From NCBI GenBank assembly GCA_016490735.1, contig JAEMWC010000007.1:418501-482500 (forward strand): a DNA stretch of 64,000 nucleotides, in the 5' to 3' direction. Position numbers and translations under genes: made by a program. The notes under the pieces are model-generated. The model did not search any database. It had not been told where the DNA came from and was given only the letters and a program-made list of their open reading frames with translations. Origin of the DNA: Pachyseris speciosa. Its lineage: Eukaryota; Cnidaria; Anthozoa; Scleractinia; Pachyseridae. Positions 29,347-40,899 of the stretch are shown piece after piece (the stretch's first letter is position 1; each line of letters begins with the position of its first letter).

Positions 29347-32300
29347 TACTAAATACGTAAGATGAGAGTTGAGCAAATTATTAAACTTGTGCCATGCTTT
29401 TGGCCATAATTTCCAAAGGCATCTTAAATGAATCAAAACCTTTCTAGGATCTAGCTCTCTATGAAGTCAACACTGTTCTTTTGTTTTTGAGGCTGTGGAT
29501 ATAGGTCATTCCGTTCGTTCTTTGGATTGAAAGCATTTTCTGTTTATTTGAGATTATCTTATACAGTCTGTAAACCTCACCAGCGTTCAACATTTTTGAA
29601 CAACTGAGGCGGTACTATCTTTTTATCATTTGTTTTTCGAATACTTTAAAGTCTCTCTACCAAAACATCGTTCAGGACCAATGGGCTACATTTGAAGTTT
29701 GCTTTCGAACTACACACTTTGTGAATTATTGAAATTTGACGACACTACACACACTATCAGTATCACTATCTTGGGGAGTAACGTGCTGCCACATTTTGAG
29801 GAGGTTTATACTTTAACATATAAACTATAGCTTTTTATGCCATCTAGTAGATGTGGGCTGGTTAATATTCTAAGTCCTACATTTTTAGTTTTTCGACATA
29901 CTAAAAGCGAGCTTTGCATCTTTTTCAACGAAAACTTTCAATTCAGGTTATCAAACACGTGCTTCTAATTGATCACGTCGTATTACACTCACTCTACGTT
30001 TGTAATCCTATTCATCCTGCACTCAACATTTTGAAATAATATTACCTGATTCTCTCTTTATTTTCCAGTCCGGGCCATAGACAGTTTTGTCTATATGGTT
30101 TCTTGCAATATGATTGGTCGAGGCAAAACCAAAACAAAGAAATTTGGCCGAGAGGAACTGGGGCGACCTAGACTGTGTGCACGGAAATGTGCAAGGCGGC
30201 CAAATTGCAACGCCACAACATCACCGTAAAAACTACACACAAAAGGGACAATAATTTAACCGAGAAACATTTAATTCTGGATTTGTACGTCGTGAATCAT
30301 TGCATGTTCTAATTTTCTATATCGATTGACGTCAGCTCTCCATTCTCGCACTCCGCTAACGACGTGCAGACTCTATCGACTGCTATCAAGCACAGCTTCT
30401 TAGTGTTCGCGTGGACCGTCAACTTGAAAAGTTGCCGGGATGTAAGACCCTCCACCAGCCTGTTTATTTCTTTGGAACTTTTGATCTGCGTTGGGACGAA
30501 TAGTAACCGTCGGTTCTCCGTTGTCAATTCTTAGAGAAAAGAGATTGCACTATGGTGATAGTCCTAAATCGATGCCGCAACTCACCGAGAAAGAGAAAAA
30601 TGACGTACCCACCGTCCAGAAACAGAGTAAAATATCATTTATTTCTGACGAGAGCGTAAGGATCTTTGTTGCTGAAGAGGAAGAGTGACAGCAGATACTA
30701 TATGAATGATTAATCAATCACCCTCGTCAGTTTGTTAATGTTTATTGAAGCTATATGGACCGTCAAAATACATAGCTCTACATAGCATCTCAGAATGTGC
30801 TATTGTTTCTGTTACATTGAATTGATTTTTGTTTTGTTTTTTTTTGTTTTTGTTTTTTTGGAAAAACTACTGCAGTAGCAGTTTTAACAATCATTTATTA
30901 AAGCAAATAGTCCAGTAAATTCCTTATGGCTGTTTTAGCATAGCAATTGCATAAAAGGAGGAGGGGTGGAATCTCATAAAAAAGTTGATGTACATGTACA
31001 TGAAAATGCTTATTGAATATTTTGAAACAAACTGCTGAAAATTAAAAGCTTGTCTTATCAGCGAGTAGCTAGGTACTTATTTGGACAATGAGGAACATTC
31101 CTGTCATAACTGCTGTGGTCTCTTTCTTAAAAGGTTGTAAAATAAGTCTTGTGGTTTCGGTTTGACAAGCACTCCCAGTTATACCCAGTCGGCCCTCTAA
31201 GACAAGGAGTTCCACCCTCACCTCCTCCAAGACAACTCAGTCAGTATACATCTCATTCATGTAACTATTATGGTTAAGATGAAAAAAGATCTCTAACGCA
31301 ACAACCCTCCTTGTTTGAAATTATTTATCTCTAAGACAATCACTGATGCCTCTCTACTACAAAATTCCATTGTTCGTTCCTTTACTGGTGCATTTTTCAG
31401 TGTCAGGTTTCTCCTGATTACAAGTACAAAAAATTTGTAGAAATGATTTCTATAAATTTTTTGTACTTGTAATCAGGAGAAACCTTACACTGAACTCGAG
31501 AAATGAAAAGTCTATTTAAATTACCACTGACATAACTTTTAGCTTAGCTTAAAATGTAGGCCATATTATATTCATCACTGTTCATGCAGCCTGAAGCCCT
31601 TCAATATGTCATTGTAGAACACAAGCAGTGCCTCTTTTTTGGCTTTACTTGGTGTTCACCGAGCAGTCGTCCACGGTTATTCTGCAAAATTTCTTCATAG
31701 TTTGGGAGATCCTTATCCAATTCAAGGCCATCCAAGGAAATTAGCTTCTCTGAAAAATACGATAGGGTTTAGTCAAGAAAGGATTTGGCCAACATACATT
31801 ACAGGGATATTTGCCATACCATATTGTTTCTAATATAAACAAACTTTTCTTCTACTGATGGTTGGGAATTAGATGACAAAAGTCTGTGAGCTGAGGTATG
31901 AACTTCAAATTTATTCTCATACAAATCAATAGCAGTTGCGGTGTATCATGTTGTTCTGGACTCTACTGCTTTCTCTTTTGAGTTTCGTAAAACAATCATG
32001 TTGCAGAGCCAATTTCTCACCTATAGTGATATTATTATCAACATTTCAATATTTATGTAAAATATCTGAAAGTAAATCCCACAGTGATTCTACAAAAAAA
32101 GGTATGTTTAATACATGTAGATAGTCCCACCATTTGCTACAATATAAGTCCAGCAAACAGGGACTAGGATTATAATAAAAATATTTATTAGTTACAAGAT
32201 AAATGTCATGTCCCAGCCTACAAGAATTTAAATGATATTATCATGCAGCATGAAAACGCATGTCCAGATGTCTACTTCCTCTGTTAGCAGCTACCAGATT

Positions 32301-33390
32301 ACATAGATAACATTTTTTTATCTGTTTATGGAAATGTATTGGAGAACACCACTGCACTTATCTCTTCTTAAAAAAAAGTGTGACTGATTCAGGTTTTGGA
32401 TTTTTTTATTTAAAATGGTGAGACAGTCTTGTAGCCACAAAATAGTTTAAAGTAATTATAACTGCACTTCTTTTATAAGGAATCTATCAATACTGGGAAT
32501 AAAATTCTTGTGATTTTGATGCAAGGAGTGGCATGGTAGTGTGACATAAAGGAAAATGCATGCATGAAAACTTAACTTATGTACAACTGGATGTAATTCT
32601 AAATTATGACTGCACAATAAATCAGTCTAAAGCAATGTTATGTCCTTAAAACTGGTCACAAAAGCATCTTGACTAACCTCAACTCTTAATTCGTGTCACA
32701 ACATGTCATCAAGATGCAGCCAATAACTTGGAAAGACGCTTTCTTCGCCACATTCAAACGACGCCATTCTTTCTAAACAGCCGATAACACTACAAAGGGA
32801 AAAAATCATTTTAAACCCTCTCTCTTTTCTTAATTTTCCACTCCGATCCGCTAAGGGCTGATTTATTTAACATGACTTTATCCCGTTCACTTTCATACCT
32901 TCAGTAGCTAACTCTTCTCAACAACAACTGGCGTATCATGGAACTGTGTACTTTCTACTTCTTGTTGCGGTCCTAGCCATGACTCATTTTCATCTACTTT
33001 CTTTTTATTTCTTTTTTTCGGCAGGTGACACAGAGAGCTGAGGTAAGCAAAATAGATGTATTCAGTACTCAACATGACGCCGATACAAAATTCAATTATA
33101 AGAGTAACTGAACGCCAAGACGAATTGGCGGCAAATTGCGACGCCGATTTATTTATTCTATCTCTTCACAGTTTACGGATGAATTTTCTTATAAGATACG
33201 TTGAATCTAAATCAGTAAAACCTAGTACATTTTTTTATTTAGGTCAACGTGAACAAATAACTGATACCACTAAAACAAATAAATCATGCCAAAGATTAAG
33301 ACCAGCAAGCTATTTACTTACCTTTCAGTAAGCCAAATTGTGTTTTATTCCTGATTAGGTCAATAAATTAAAATATATGTATTTAGCCGA
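29347..33390. other. Four kb without a recognisable gene
   Basis: AT-rich sequence. It contains one minus open frame at 30309-30527 (IKSSKEINRLVEGLTSRQLF) of unknown nature. A T/G-rich run (30830-30862), the 95-bp palindrome at 31398-31492, and a plus ORF at 33056-33331 without recognisable motifs are also present. It could be intronic DNA of a host gene. I see no repeat family here with confidence. Confidence 0.4.
31398..31492. repeat. 95-bp near-perfect palindrome
   Basis: CAGTGTCAGGTTTCTCCTGA...TACAAAAAATTT pairs with AAATTTTTTGTA...TCAGGAGAAACCTTACACTG around a centre near 31445. Only about three mismatches in 47-bp arms. No spacer beyond a few bases. Confidence 0.9.
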
Positions 33391-33678
33391 CGGTGTGATT
33401 TTGTATACTATGGTCAGACAGAACGATCACCGAAGACGCGGGTGTCCGAGCACGAAAAGGCTGTATTGATGTTTGATGAAAATTCAGAAGTTGCGAGCCA
33501 TGTCCACGAATGTCACCATCAGATGGACTTTGACAATGTTAAAGTCGTCGGACATGAGCCAAATTACCATAGACGGCTTTTCCTTGAAGCCTGGATGTCT
33601 GTGAAAAATACGAACGCTGGGAATGACCATATAGTCGTCCCAGAAGTCTATAAATGTTTTGTACCCCTTTCAACTTAA
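33391..33678 (+). pseudogene. Second Penelope-like family, GIY-YIG C-terminus
   Basis: In one frame CDFVYYGQTERSPKTRVSEH (GIY-YIG-like VYYGQT...R..EH) is followed by EKAVLMFDENSEVASHVHE, MDFDNVKVVGHE, YHRRLFLEAWMSV and NDHIVVPEVYK with a stop at 33676. The layout matches Penelope-like endonuclease tails of a different family from those at 13955 and 26500. A degenerate hammerhead lies about 70 bp downstream, as expected in such elements. The rest of the element is not recognised upstream. Confidence 0.65.
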
Positions 33679-33741
33679 AACTCTCGCGCTTGCTCAACGT
33701 TATTTTTAATTTTAAATCAGGCGTTACAACATCAAGCGTCC

Positions 33742-33790
33742 TTATAGCTGATGAAGGCTTTAGAGTTAGCCGAAGCGTCTGAAAGAACCG
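33742..33790 (+). ncRNA. Degenerate hammerhead downstream of GIY-YIG
   Basis: CTGATGA at 33748-33754, stem II GGCT/AGCC, then GAAG in place of GAAA, C and GTC at 33777-33779. The A15.1 to G change and weak stem I suggest loss of activity. Position after the Penelope reading frame supports its origin. Confidence 0.5.
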
Positions 33791-34084
33791 CCTAAACATT
33801 ACAAGTCAGTAACAAACATTAACTATTTTCAACGATGTATAACATCCGTTCCTCTTTTTTCTCTTTTTGTTTTGTTTATTATGCGGCAGTTGCAACTTTT
33901 GTATGCTATATACAGTTAAGATAGTAAAATAATATGACGGGGCGCTTGAACTTAGCCAATTAACTATAGTGAAAGCTTAGTACAAAGCTGTAAAGTTAAA
34001 ATTTAAAATATATTTAAAAATCAGCACTATAAATATTGCTCCAAGAGAAAAAAAATTAATAGATAAACACTTTAGGACATCTAG

Positions 34085-34430
34085 AATCTACATCTACATC
34101 TACATGATTTCAGCACTCTGTAAAGTCTCATTGCTTATTGCGTGTGACCTCATACACCATAAGCCTTTTTGGGACATCACGCCAAGCCTGCCACTTGCTG
34201 AATGGAACAGATCAGCACTAGGGGTGGTCACAGCCAGAGTTTTGTTACGTCCCTAGTGGTTCTTTTACTTCCCACAGAATCAGAGAATTGTGAAGAGTTG
34301 TGAGACGGGGCCTACGGTTTATCGTCCTTATCCGAGAAGACTAGAAAGTCTAACCGTTTGTAGATGTCATTACAAAGGCAGCACTTTCTCCTTAATTATT
34401 TAAAGACCCTGAGTGTTGGTCAGTGATGTT
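34085..34430 (-). repeat. Dispersed repeat with (TGTAGA)n end
   Basis: The minus strand ends in ATGTAGATGTAGATGTAGAT (about 34085-34106), the look of a retroposon 3' tail. The body contains TCTGATTCTGTGGGAAGTAA and GAAAGTGCTGCCTTTG, which I recognise as a phrase common in coral repeats. It encodes nothing obvious. Confidence 0.45.
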
Positions 34431-35250
34431 TTTTTTTTGTTTTCCTTGTTTCTTTTTTGCTTTTTGTTTTTGTTTTTGCGTTCTTCAGTTTTAGCATTAG
34501 TCGGACGAAGATGTATACTTAAGGGCTAAAAGTAGACGTCCACTTCAGTTAATTTTATCCATGCGCAGGTCACCCAAATATTATAGCACAATAGGTTTGT
34601 GTATGGTTGGGTGCCAGTTTAATGCCTTTTACTTTGGTATCGAACAGTTGACTGAGAAGGGAAGCTTTGAGAGAAGCTGTGAAATTTTGAGGACCAACAA
34701 TCTATCAGCCGCGGACATTATCCTCCGATAGACTAGCAAGCCAGAAAGGGGTTTATTTATTTTATAACCTTCCGGTTAATTTTTGTATCTCTTATACCTT
34801 GCTGAAAATTGATAATACTGAAAAAAGTGATCTGACGACGATTGCAAATGATGCAAACAACAACCTTCGTTGCTTGAGTTTATTGAAAAACAAAAAATTG
34901 AGGAAACAAAATATCGGAGGACAAATATCGACGGGCACGGAGTTTATTGGCTGATACCGGTTCTTAGATTTGCACCACGTGATCCAAAATAGCCAATAAA
35001 ATAGCGTAACAATTAATCGGTTGGTTATAATGTAAGTTAAACCTGCATACTCACTCGCATTGTAAGTGAATCGCACACCTGCGGATCGTCGACATCGATC
35101 ACACGCATACACGGCAATTTCTTGCGCCTGACTCACAATTCCTGACTAATTGTTTGTCAACCATTAATGTGCAAAAACTCGATTAGATTTCCACCCAAAA
35201 TTGTGCAGTGAACGTTTCTAGATGTTGCGTTTGAGTCCGAGAACAAGACA
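34431..35250. other. No gene recognised
   Basis: T-rich start (34434-34480). One minus open frame at 34792-35136 has no recognisable domain. Nothing else supported. Confidence 0.35.
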
Positions 35251-35261
35251 AGAGGTATGCA

Positions 35262-35480
35262 TGATTTTCTTTGGGATCGCGTCAAGATTTTGACCTTCGC
35301 ACCGCACCATTCGACAACCTTCGGAAAACATCGGATCATCTTCGCGGATCTTCGGGAAGATTTGGAAGTCAGTGGAAATGCGAGAAATTTTGAGCTTAGC
35401 ACCGCTACATTCAGTAACCCTCAGAAATCATCGGAACATTTTCAGGGATCCTCGGTTAGGTTTGGAAGTCGTTCAATTTG
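35262..35480. repeat. ~115-bp imperfect tandem duplication
   Basis: Unit one (TTTGACCTTCGCACCGCACC...CTTCGGGAAGATTTGGAAGTC) and unit two (TTTGAGCTTAGCACCGCTAC...CCTCGGTTAGGTTTGGAAGTC) align over about 115 bp with frequent substitutions. Rich in TCGG/CGGA words. Confidence 0.7.
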
Positions 35481-35609
35481 TTTCAGAAATTCCGGGTAAT
35501 ATGAATACGAAATTCTCACGTACATCTCACGTATATACCAAAGGAGCCATGCAAACACAGTTTGCCACTCAGCTTTCGACACACATCTCTGTTGAAAGAA
35601 AAACTTTTT

Positions 35610-35681
35610 TGCCCCGAGTCGGAATCGAACCGACGTTCCCCAGTTACTAGTCGGGCGTGATAACCACTACACTACCGGAGC
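35610..35681 (-). tRNA. tRNA-Thr(AGT)-like gene
   Basis: Minus strand, 72 nt. Acceptor arms GCTCCGG/TCGGGGC pair with two wobbles. The D arm carries box A TAGTGTAGTGG. The anticodon loop CTAGTAA gives AGT (Thr). The T arm GTCGG TTCGATT CCGAC carries box B GTTCGATTC. The anticodon stem has one A-C mismatch and a G-T pair. A run of five T follows within about 10 nt, a pol III terminator. Its setting in a repeat suggests either a mobile tRNA copy or a tRNA-derived pseudogene. Confidence 0.6.
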
Positions 35682-35807
35682 AACCACACTGGCAACGCAA
35701 CCACTTTAGAAAGTGAGTAGTATCGCACGTCGGCCATTCCTCGGAACATTTTTCTTTCGAGACTTTTGTGTGTTTCCTGGCTTCTAAATTCCCTGGACGG
35801 GAATTAG

Positions 35808-35810
<3 letters not shown>

Positions 35811-35835
<25 letters not shown>
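35811..35835. repeat. (AT)n microsatellite
   Basis: About twelve uninterrupted AT units. Confidence 0.95.
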
Positions 35836-35838
<3 letters not shown>

Positions 35839-36000
35839 AATACCTTCGAAGCCATGAAAGCCGTAGAACAATATACCAAAGGAACCATGCAAACACAGTT
35901 TGCCACTCAGCTTTCGACACACATCTCTGTTGAAAGAAAAAAGTTTTTCTTTCAACAGAGATGTGTGAAAAGAAAAAAGTTTTTCTTTCAACAGAGATGT

Positions 36001-37501
36001 GTGGGTGAGAATTAGGGGTAGGGGACACTTTGTGATGTCTATCTTAAAGAGAAAAATAAAGGGCATCTATGTGCGTCCTTCGACCCTGCCCAGAAATACA
36101 TTATAAATCAAAGCAGATAGTATAGCCTGTTTAGTATGCGTTAGTGGCTTTAGGCGCGAGCTGCTCGCATCTTGACGCAGTCGGGGATGGTAGTAACTGA
36201 TAACAAGCTACTGCTACGCAGGGCAAACACAGAAAGCAAGAAAATACGAAATGCGATATACGTATTACTGCTCCTCTGCTAATATGGCTGTGAGAATAGC
36301 TAAAGTAGTGGTCATAGTGCGGAGCTAGTGCTAGTGTATTTCTTGGTGTTTTCTGTTTTGTTTTTCCTTGCAAATTAGTCTGTCTGGACTGTACTGTCAA
36401 ACATGAGTAAGCTATTTATCGATATTCCCGATATCAAAGCCGTGCCGTTAAGTATTATCGCCAAATATGATTCTAATCATTTACTGCCAGGTTTTTAAAG
36501 CAAAGTTGCTAGCGTGTTACGAGTTAAAAAAAGACTTTAAACATGACAAATATTGCTTTTGTAATCAATCAATGCAAGACCAAAAAGGTGTTAAGGGCAG
36601 AACATTTTGAGCGCAAAATAGTTCTAGGGCTCCTCATTTCAACCGACTTTCGAAAAACGGCGTCCGGTGGTGTAAGCGATTACAATTTTGTGCTGTGGTG
36701 TGATTTTGTTATTTGCTAGCAGATGGAAACCTGTAGTAACCACTAAAGCGTTTCAAGCTTCAAGCTCTAACCCTTTAGTATAGCCCAGCATTAAAAGACA
36801 CAGGATCACCAAGTTTGAACTAAAACCTTTAGGCAAGGGAACCCACAGCGATTCTTAGTAGTGTAACTGTTCAGAGGGTGTCAATCGGATAATCAACTGT
36901 TCGGATCTAAACGTGACAAAAAAAAATTGAGTTTTCGTTTACAATTACTCCTTTACGATTATATACCTTCGAAGGGTTGTATGGTAAAAGCATCTTTACA
37001 AGGAAGAAAGGCAACCAAGAATCTCAAGAAAGGCATACCGTTTAAAAGAAACAACTATTCTTTGATTCCCTAAATCTATAAGAGAAAACACAAAATCTTA
37101 TCCAGCTTTCACGCTGAAAGTTAAGCATTACGTTCCCTTGTTCACCACAAAACTGCATGGGCCCTATTAATGTTGCAAGATAATACTGGCATAATTGCTA
37201 CAATTAAATTACTTTGTGAATGTAAAACATTTATAAACGCTTTACCTAACTTTTTCGCGCGAACAAAATCCACAGTATCCACCAAGCCACTTAAGTTACG
37301 TGGACTGACTAACGACAGGTGCCCTTGATACTATCACTTATTGTGCCAAAAACATTATACACCTACAGCAAAACGACTTTTAACAAGAAATCAGTTGTTC
37401 ACCCTTAGAAAATTTAAACTCTTGCACAGGTTTATTGGCAAAAATAAAAAGACTCCGTCTGATTCTCCTGTCTGGGGCCTAGAACGTTACATTACTATAA
37501 T
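36001..37501. other. No gene recognised
   Basis: 1.5 kb with only short, non-descript open frames. No repeat or gene supported. Confidence 0.35.
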
Positions 37502-38396
37502 TTAGGCATAAGACTCAAAAATCTCGACAAGTCCATTATCATTAGAATTGCCACCACTTACGCCAAAGCAACTAGTGCCACTACAATATGACCCCCCTCC
37601 TCCTCCGGCTTGTCGATTATGAGTACCGCTTCCACCCCCAGAGTACCCCCCTCCTCCACCTGATGCACCATTGTCCTCTGCTCCCCCTCCCCCACCGCCA
37701 AACCCTCCAACCGCCCCAGGGGGTGGCCCTCCATTATATCCACTATTCATTACTCCAGCTCGCCCTCCCACCCATCCCTGGGCACGGGATCCGCCCCTCT
37801 CACCATGTTCGGGTCCGCGTCTGGAACACCCCTGACCTAACCAACCCGCACCCACTCCCCCATGGTAACTAGCACCAGCACTGTTACATTGTCCAGGCTG
37901 TCCCCAAGTTCCTCCCAGCCGAGCTGGAATCGAACTATACCCCACACTACTGGTGCCACTAGTACCGGACTGGCCATCCACTCCATTATATCCACACGAG
38001 GCACCTCCTCCCCCTCCAGCAGCTAACAAAAGCTCATTGCTTGTTTTGTACACAAAACTCCCTCCCCCTCCCCTGTGCCAGCATTATCCTCTACCGAAAG
38101 TCCCAGTTCAGCTGCTGTCCTGTTAGTGTATTGTCCTCCTTTCACCTCCACTGAATCACCTCCCCTCTGTCCCACCACAATTCTCAGTACTGTTCCTGTA
38201 TTCAATGTGAACGTTCCCTCCATGGACGCACCTCTGCCACCAAAGTAAGTTCCTGGTTTGTATCCATAGCTGTACGTGTGTGTTCCTCCCCGGGCGCCAA
38301 AAGCTTTGATCACATAGCGCGCGGTTTTCATAACTGTAAACGTCTGTATTACTCCTGACCGACCCGTGTGCCCATTCGTTGTAAACTTTCTAGGAG
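37502..38396 (-). pseudogene. Glycine-rich (ALK/LTK-like) domain exon, copy 2
   Basis: Minus strand, opening after a good acceptor (CGTAAACTCTTTCAG, exon from 38396). It reads RKFTTNGHTGRSGVIQTFTV, RYVIKAFGARGG, YFGGRGAS, VLRIVVGQRGGDS and SVEDNAGTG. One base is missing near 38062 and the frame resumes as LLLAAGGGGGASCGYNG, GWLGQGCSRRGPEHGERGG, GAVGGFGGGGGGAEDNG and GGGGGSYCSGTSC, stop at 37502. The G-V-Q-F / Y-A-GA-GG start and repeated GGGGG fit the glycine-rich domain of ALK/LTK-type and other extracellular cnidarian proteins. Only one frameshift separates it from being open, so it may be a real last exon with a sequence error. Confidence 0.65.
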
Positions 38397-38560
38397 CTGA
38401 AAGAGTTTACGTTGTACAAACTGTTAAAGTCCAGCAATTAAATGAATAAACAAAAGAAAGAAAGAATGTTCTGTTGGGAGCTGAAAGAGTGAATCGTATA
38501 ATTGCTTAAGTCCAGTAATAAAATGAACATACGAATGAAAGAACACCAGGCATGCGTGAA
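38393..38560. repeat. 84-bp tandem duplication containing the splice acceptor
   Basis: GAGCTGAAAGAGT...TAAGTCCAG(C/T)AAT-AAATGAA occurs at 38394 and again at 38478, period 84. On minus, both copies contain an ACTCTTTCAGCTC acceptor-like word. Confidence 0.7.
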
Positions 38561-38565
38561 CAAAA

Positions 38566-38875
38566 CTCAGCCAACATTCTGTTTTCTACCAAGGTCCCAA
38601 GTTTTTCAATGCACTTTATTCTGAGACCACTAGCTCTTCGTCCCTTGTTACTTTAATATATATAGATTTAGCCAAGCCTAAAAGTGGAGCTCCACGATCA
38701 TCATTCTTTTTTTTACTGGTATGAACATTTTCGCATAGCTTTCCTTGCGCCAATCTTTTGCCAAAACATTGAGCAGTAGCACTGAAAACAATGAAATTTA
38801 CGAAGAGCTAGTGGTCTCAGAATAAAGTGCATTGAAAAACTTGGGACCTTGGTAGAAAACAGAATGTTGGCTGAG
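38566..38875. repeat. Perfect 75-bp inverted repeat
   Basis: 38566-38640 (CTCAGCCAACATTCTG...CACTAGCTCTTCG) is the exact reverse complement of 38801-38875, with a 160-bp spacer. No mismatch seen. Two long open frames over this region are by-products of the foldback. Confidence 0.95.
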
Positions 38876-39844
38876 AAAACTACAAGAAAACAAAGTACGA
38901 TGAGTAGGTTTTTTTTGAAGATTTTGTTGGTTTCTCTGGAGAAGGTGGAGAAATTAGACAGCAATTCTCGTAGAAAGTTACAAAAATTTGCTAAGCAATT
39001 TAATTTTGAAATAAATGTCGGTAGAAAAGACGAAAGCAGCACAAACCTGATAGTTTGGATAGGTAATCGAATGGGGCCGAGTAAAATGTGTAATTAGAAG
39101 TTGCTGAAATTGCGCTCGTCGCGCAAAATAGAAGTGATACTAATCCTTAATTTTACGAGGACTCATTGCGATCACGTGTTAATATCATAAGGGAAAACGT
39201 TTCTTAACGCTGTGGAGGCACCGACGTCAAAAATCAGTCAGCCAATCGGAGTAAAAACATTTGTTCGCTCGAACGTTCGTTCGTATCTTTTAACTGTTTC
39301 TTGATTTTTATGCCTTTAACGCAAATAAAAAGTTTTTTTAATAAAAAAGAAAAATAAATAAATTTCGAGCTGCAGAAAGCGCGCGAAAAAAAACCCAGCT
39401 GACTTCGAGGAGTTCTCAACTTGATCCCACGAAATGGTCACGTGATACTGGTCAGCGGATACCTTGTTATAACAGGTGTCAATCAACCATAACATGGATG
39501 TCCAATATCAAAGATGTACACTGTAAACAAGTGGTCAGCTGGAGTATTGCCGCGATGGCAGGCTTAAGTATACAAGTATTGATTATTGTTATTATTATTT
39601 ATATTAAGATACTATTAAATTATTGGGCGACACCGTCGTTGTCGTACTTACGCGCCCACGAGCAATACCGCTAGCCATGATAACCATGAGAAAAACCTCT
39701 TTAGCCAGTTACGTCTTAGGTTGATGAGCACGTGACTTTCATTGGGGAAACAAACATTCCGAGACGCAGTCAAATTGCAAAGAGTTTTATTTAGCGCGAA
39801 CACTTTTTCTTCTTTCGACATAATGTCGACAGCTTTTTTTCGGC
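38876..39844. other. No gene recognised
   Basis: Contains ordinary AT-rich sequence. No supported feature. Confidence 0.35.
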
Positions 39845-40078
39845 ATGGTATACTACTGCATTTCCTATGATTCCTCCAACAACTTGACAATGGAAGAGCT
39901 ATCTCGGCATGGCTTCCCGGAGGACAGATTTGTAATTCTGTGTAACTACGGGATAAAAAGGGACCCGGAAAGGGAATTGACGGTCACGAAACATTCAAAA
40001 CTTCGTTCAGATCACTTCCGAAAAGATTTCGAAGTCCTTAACAATGAAAAATGGCACCTCAAAACCGTCAATTTTTAG
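39845..40078 (+). pseudogene. THAP zinc-finger domain, decayed
   Basis: ATG 39845 gives MVYYCISYDSSNN, ELSRHGFPEDR, then IKRDPERELTVTKHSKLRSD and HFRKDFEVL. The order is that of a THAP finger (C-x-C, F-P, CxxHF). The second Cys and the Cys of the CxxHF motif (reads R-SDHF) are lost, so it would not hold zinc. A basic/helical segment near 40085-40200 (LQKLNRDIIRKRTKIEEM) may be its continuation. THAP fingers serve as DNA-binding domains of transposases, so this may be another transposon remnant. Confidence 0.5.
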
Positions 40079-40899
40079 CTGGACTACAAAAACTCAACAG
40101 AGACATTATCAGGAAAAGAACAAAGATTGAAGAGATGAATGCTGTCCTGGAATTAACTGAAACAGCATCTGGGGGTGAAGGAAACTTCGTGTTAGGCCTA
40201 ACCAACTTGACTTAGCAATGCGATTTAATGTTGCCTGCAGACGCGACTGCATCAAATGCTTTTATTTCATGGTTACATGCTTTGTTTATTCAATTTGGCG
40301 GCTTGAAAAATCTGGCCTCATAAGAGCGTCATCCTAGAACATATTTATCAAAAAAGAGCGGATTTCTTGATTTACTTTCATGAAAGAAGGAAGTATCAGA
40401 CATCGTAAAAACAAGGGAGAACGGATTTGATATAGGATATTGACAGAAAATTGGACTACACCGGAACAGTCCTCCATTTTTTCAAAGGAAAAAACACAAT
40501 TTAATTAAAGTAAAGTCACACGAACACAAACAATTAATGCACAATTCATGTTGAAAGTATTGGAAAAGTCAGGCATTTTCAATCTAACTGACCCACTCGT
40601 CATTTACCATTAAAAATACTGCAAGGAAAGTTAAAATCCTCATATAATGCAAATAGGGTGTGATTTTTGCAAGTGTATGGGCACATGATTTCTTGGGTAG
40701 GGGTGGGAGGGGTTCGCTACAAGACCAGAGTCATATATTGCGAATTTCTTTTGCAAGTGCTTTTGCACTTTCCTTGCATAGAGAAGTCCCACTACCTTTT
40801 CATTTTGCTTGATGACAAATTGGTGCTACATTTGAAAGATCTTGAGTTAGAAAAATGCTTGTCAAATATGGCTCTGTGGGCTCCTTCTTTCTGCAAGGC
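40079..40899. other. No gene recognised
   Basis: AT-rich, with a plus open frame at 40667-40924 that has no recognisable motif and overlaps the next fragment in antisense. Confidence 0.35.

Larger units (their letters stand above)
35533..36000. repeat. Duplicated and inverted segment around a tRNA-like gene
   Basis: ACCAAAGGAGCCATGCAAAC...CAGCTTTCGACACACATCTC at 35536-35590 recurs at 35876-35925. The word CTCTGTTGAAAGAAAAA then appears inverted twice (TTTTTCTTTCAACAGAG at about 35943-35960 and 35981-35997). The tRNA-like gene lies between the copies. Confidence 0.8.

Noticed and set aside
38713..39097. Open frames on both strands (109 and 82 codons)
   Set aside because: They run through the perfect inverted repeat and have no recognisable domain.
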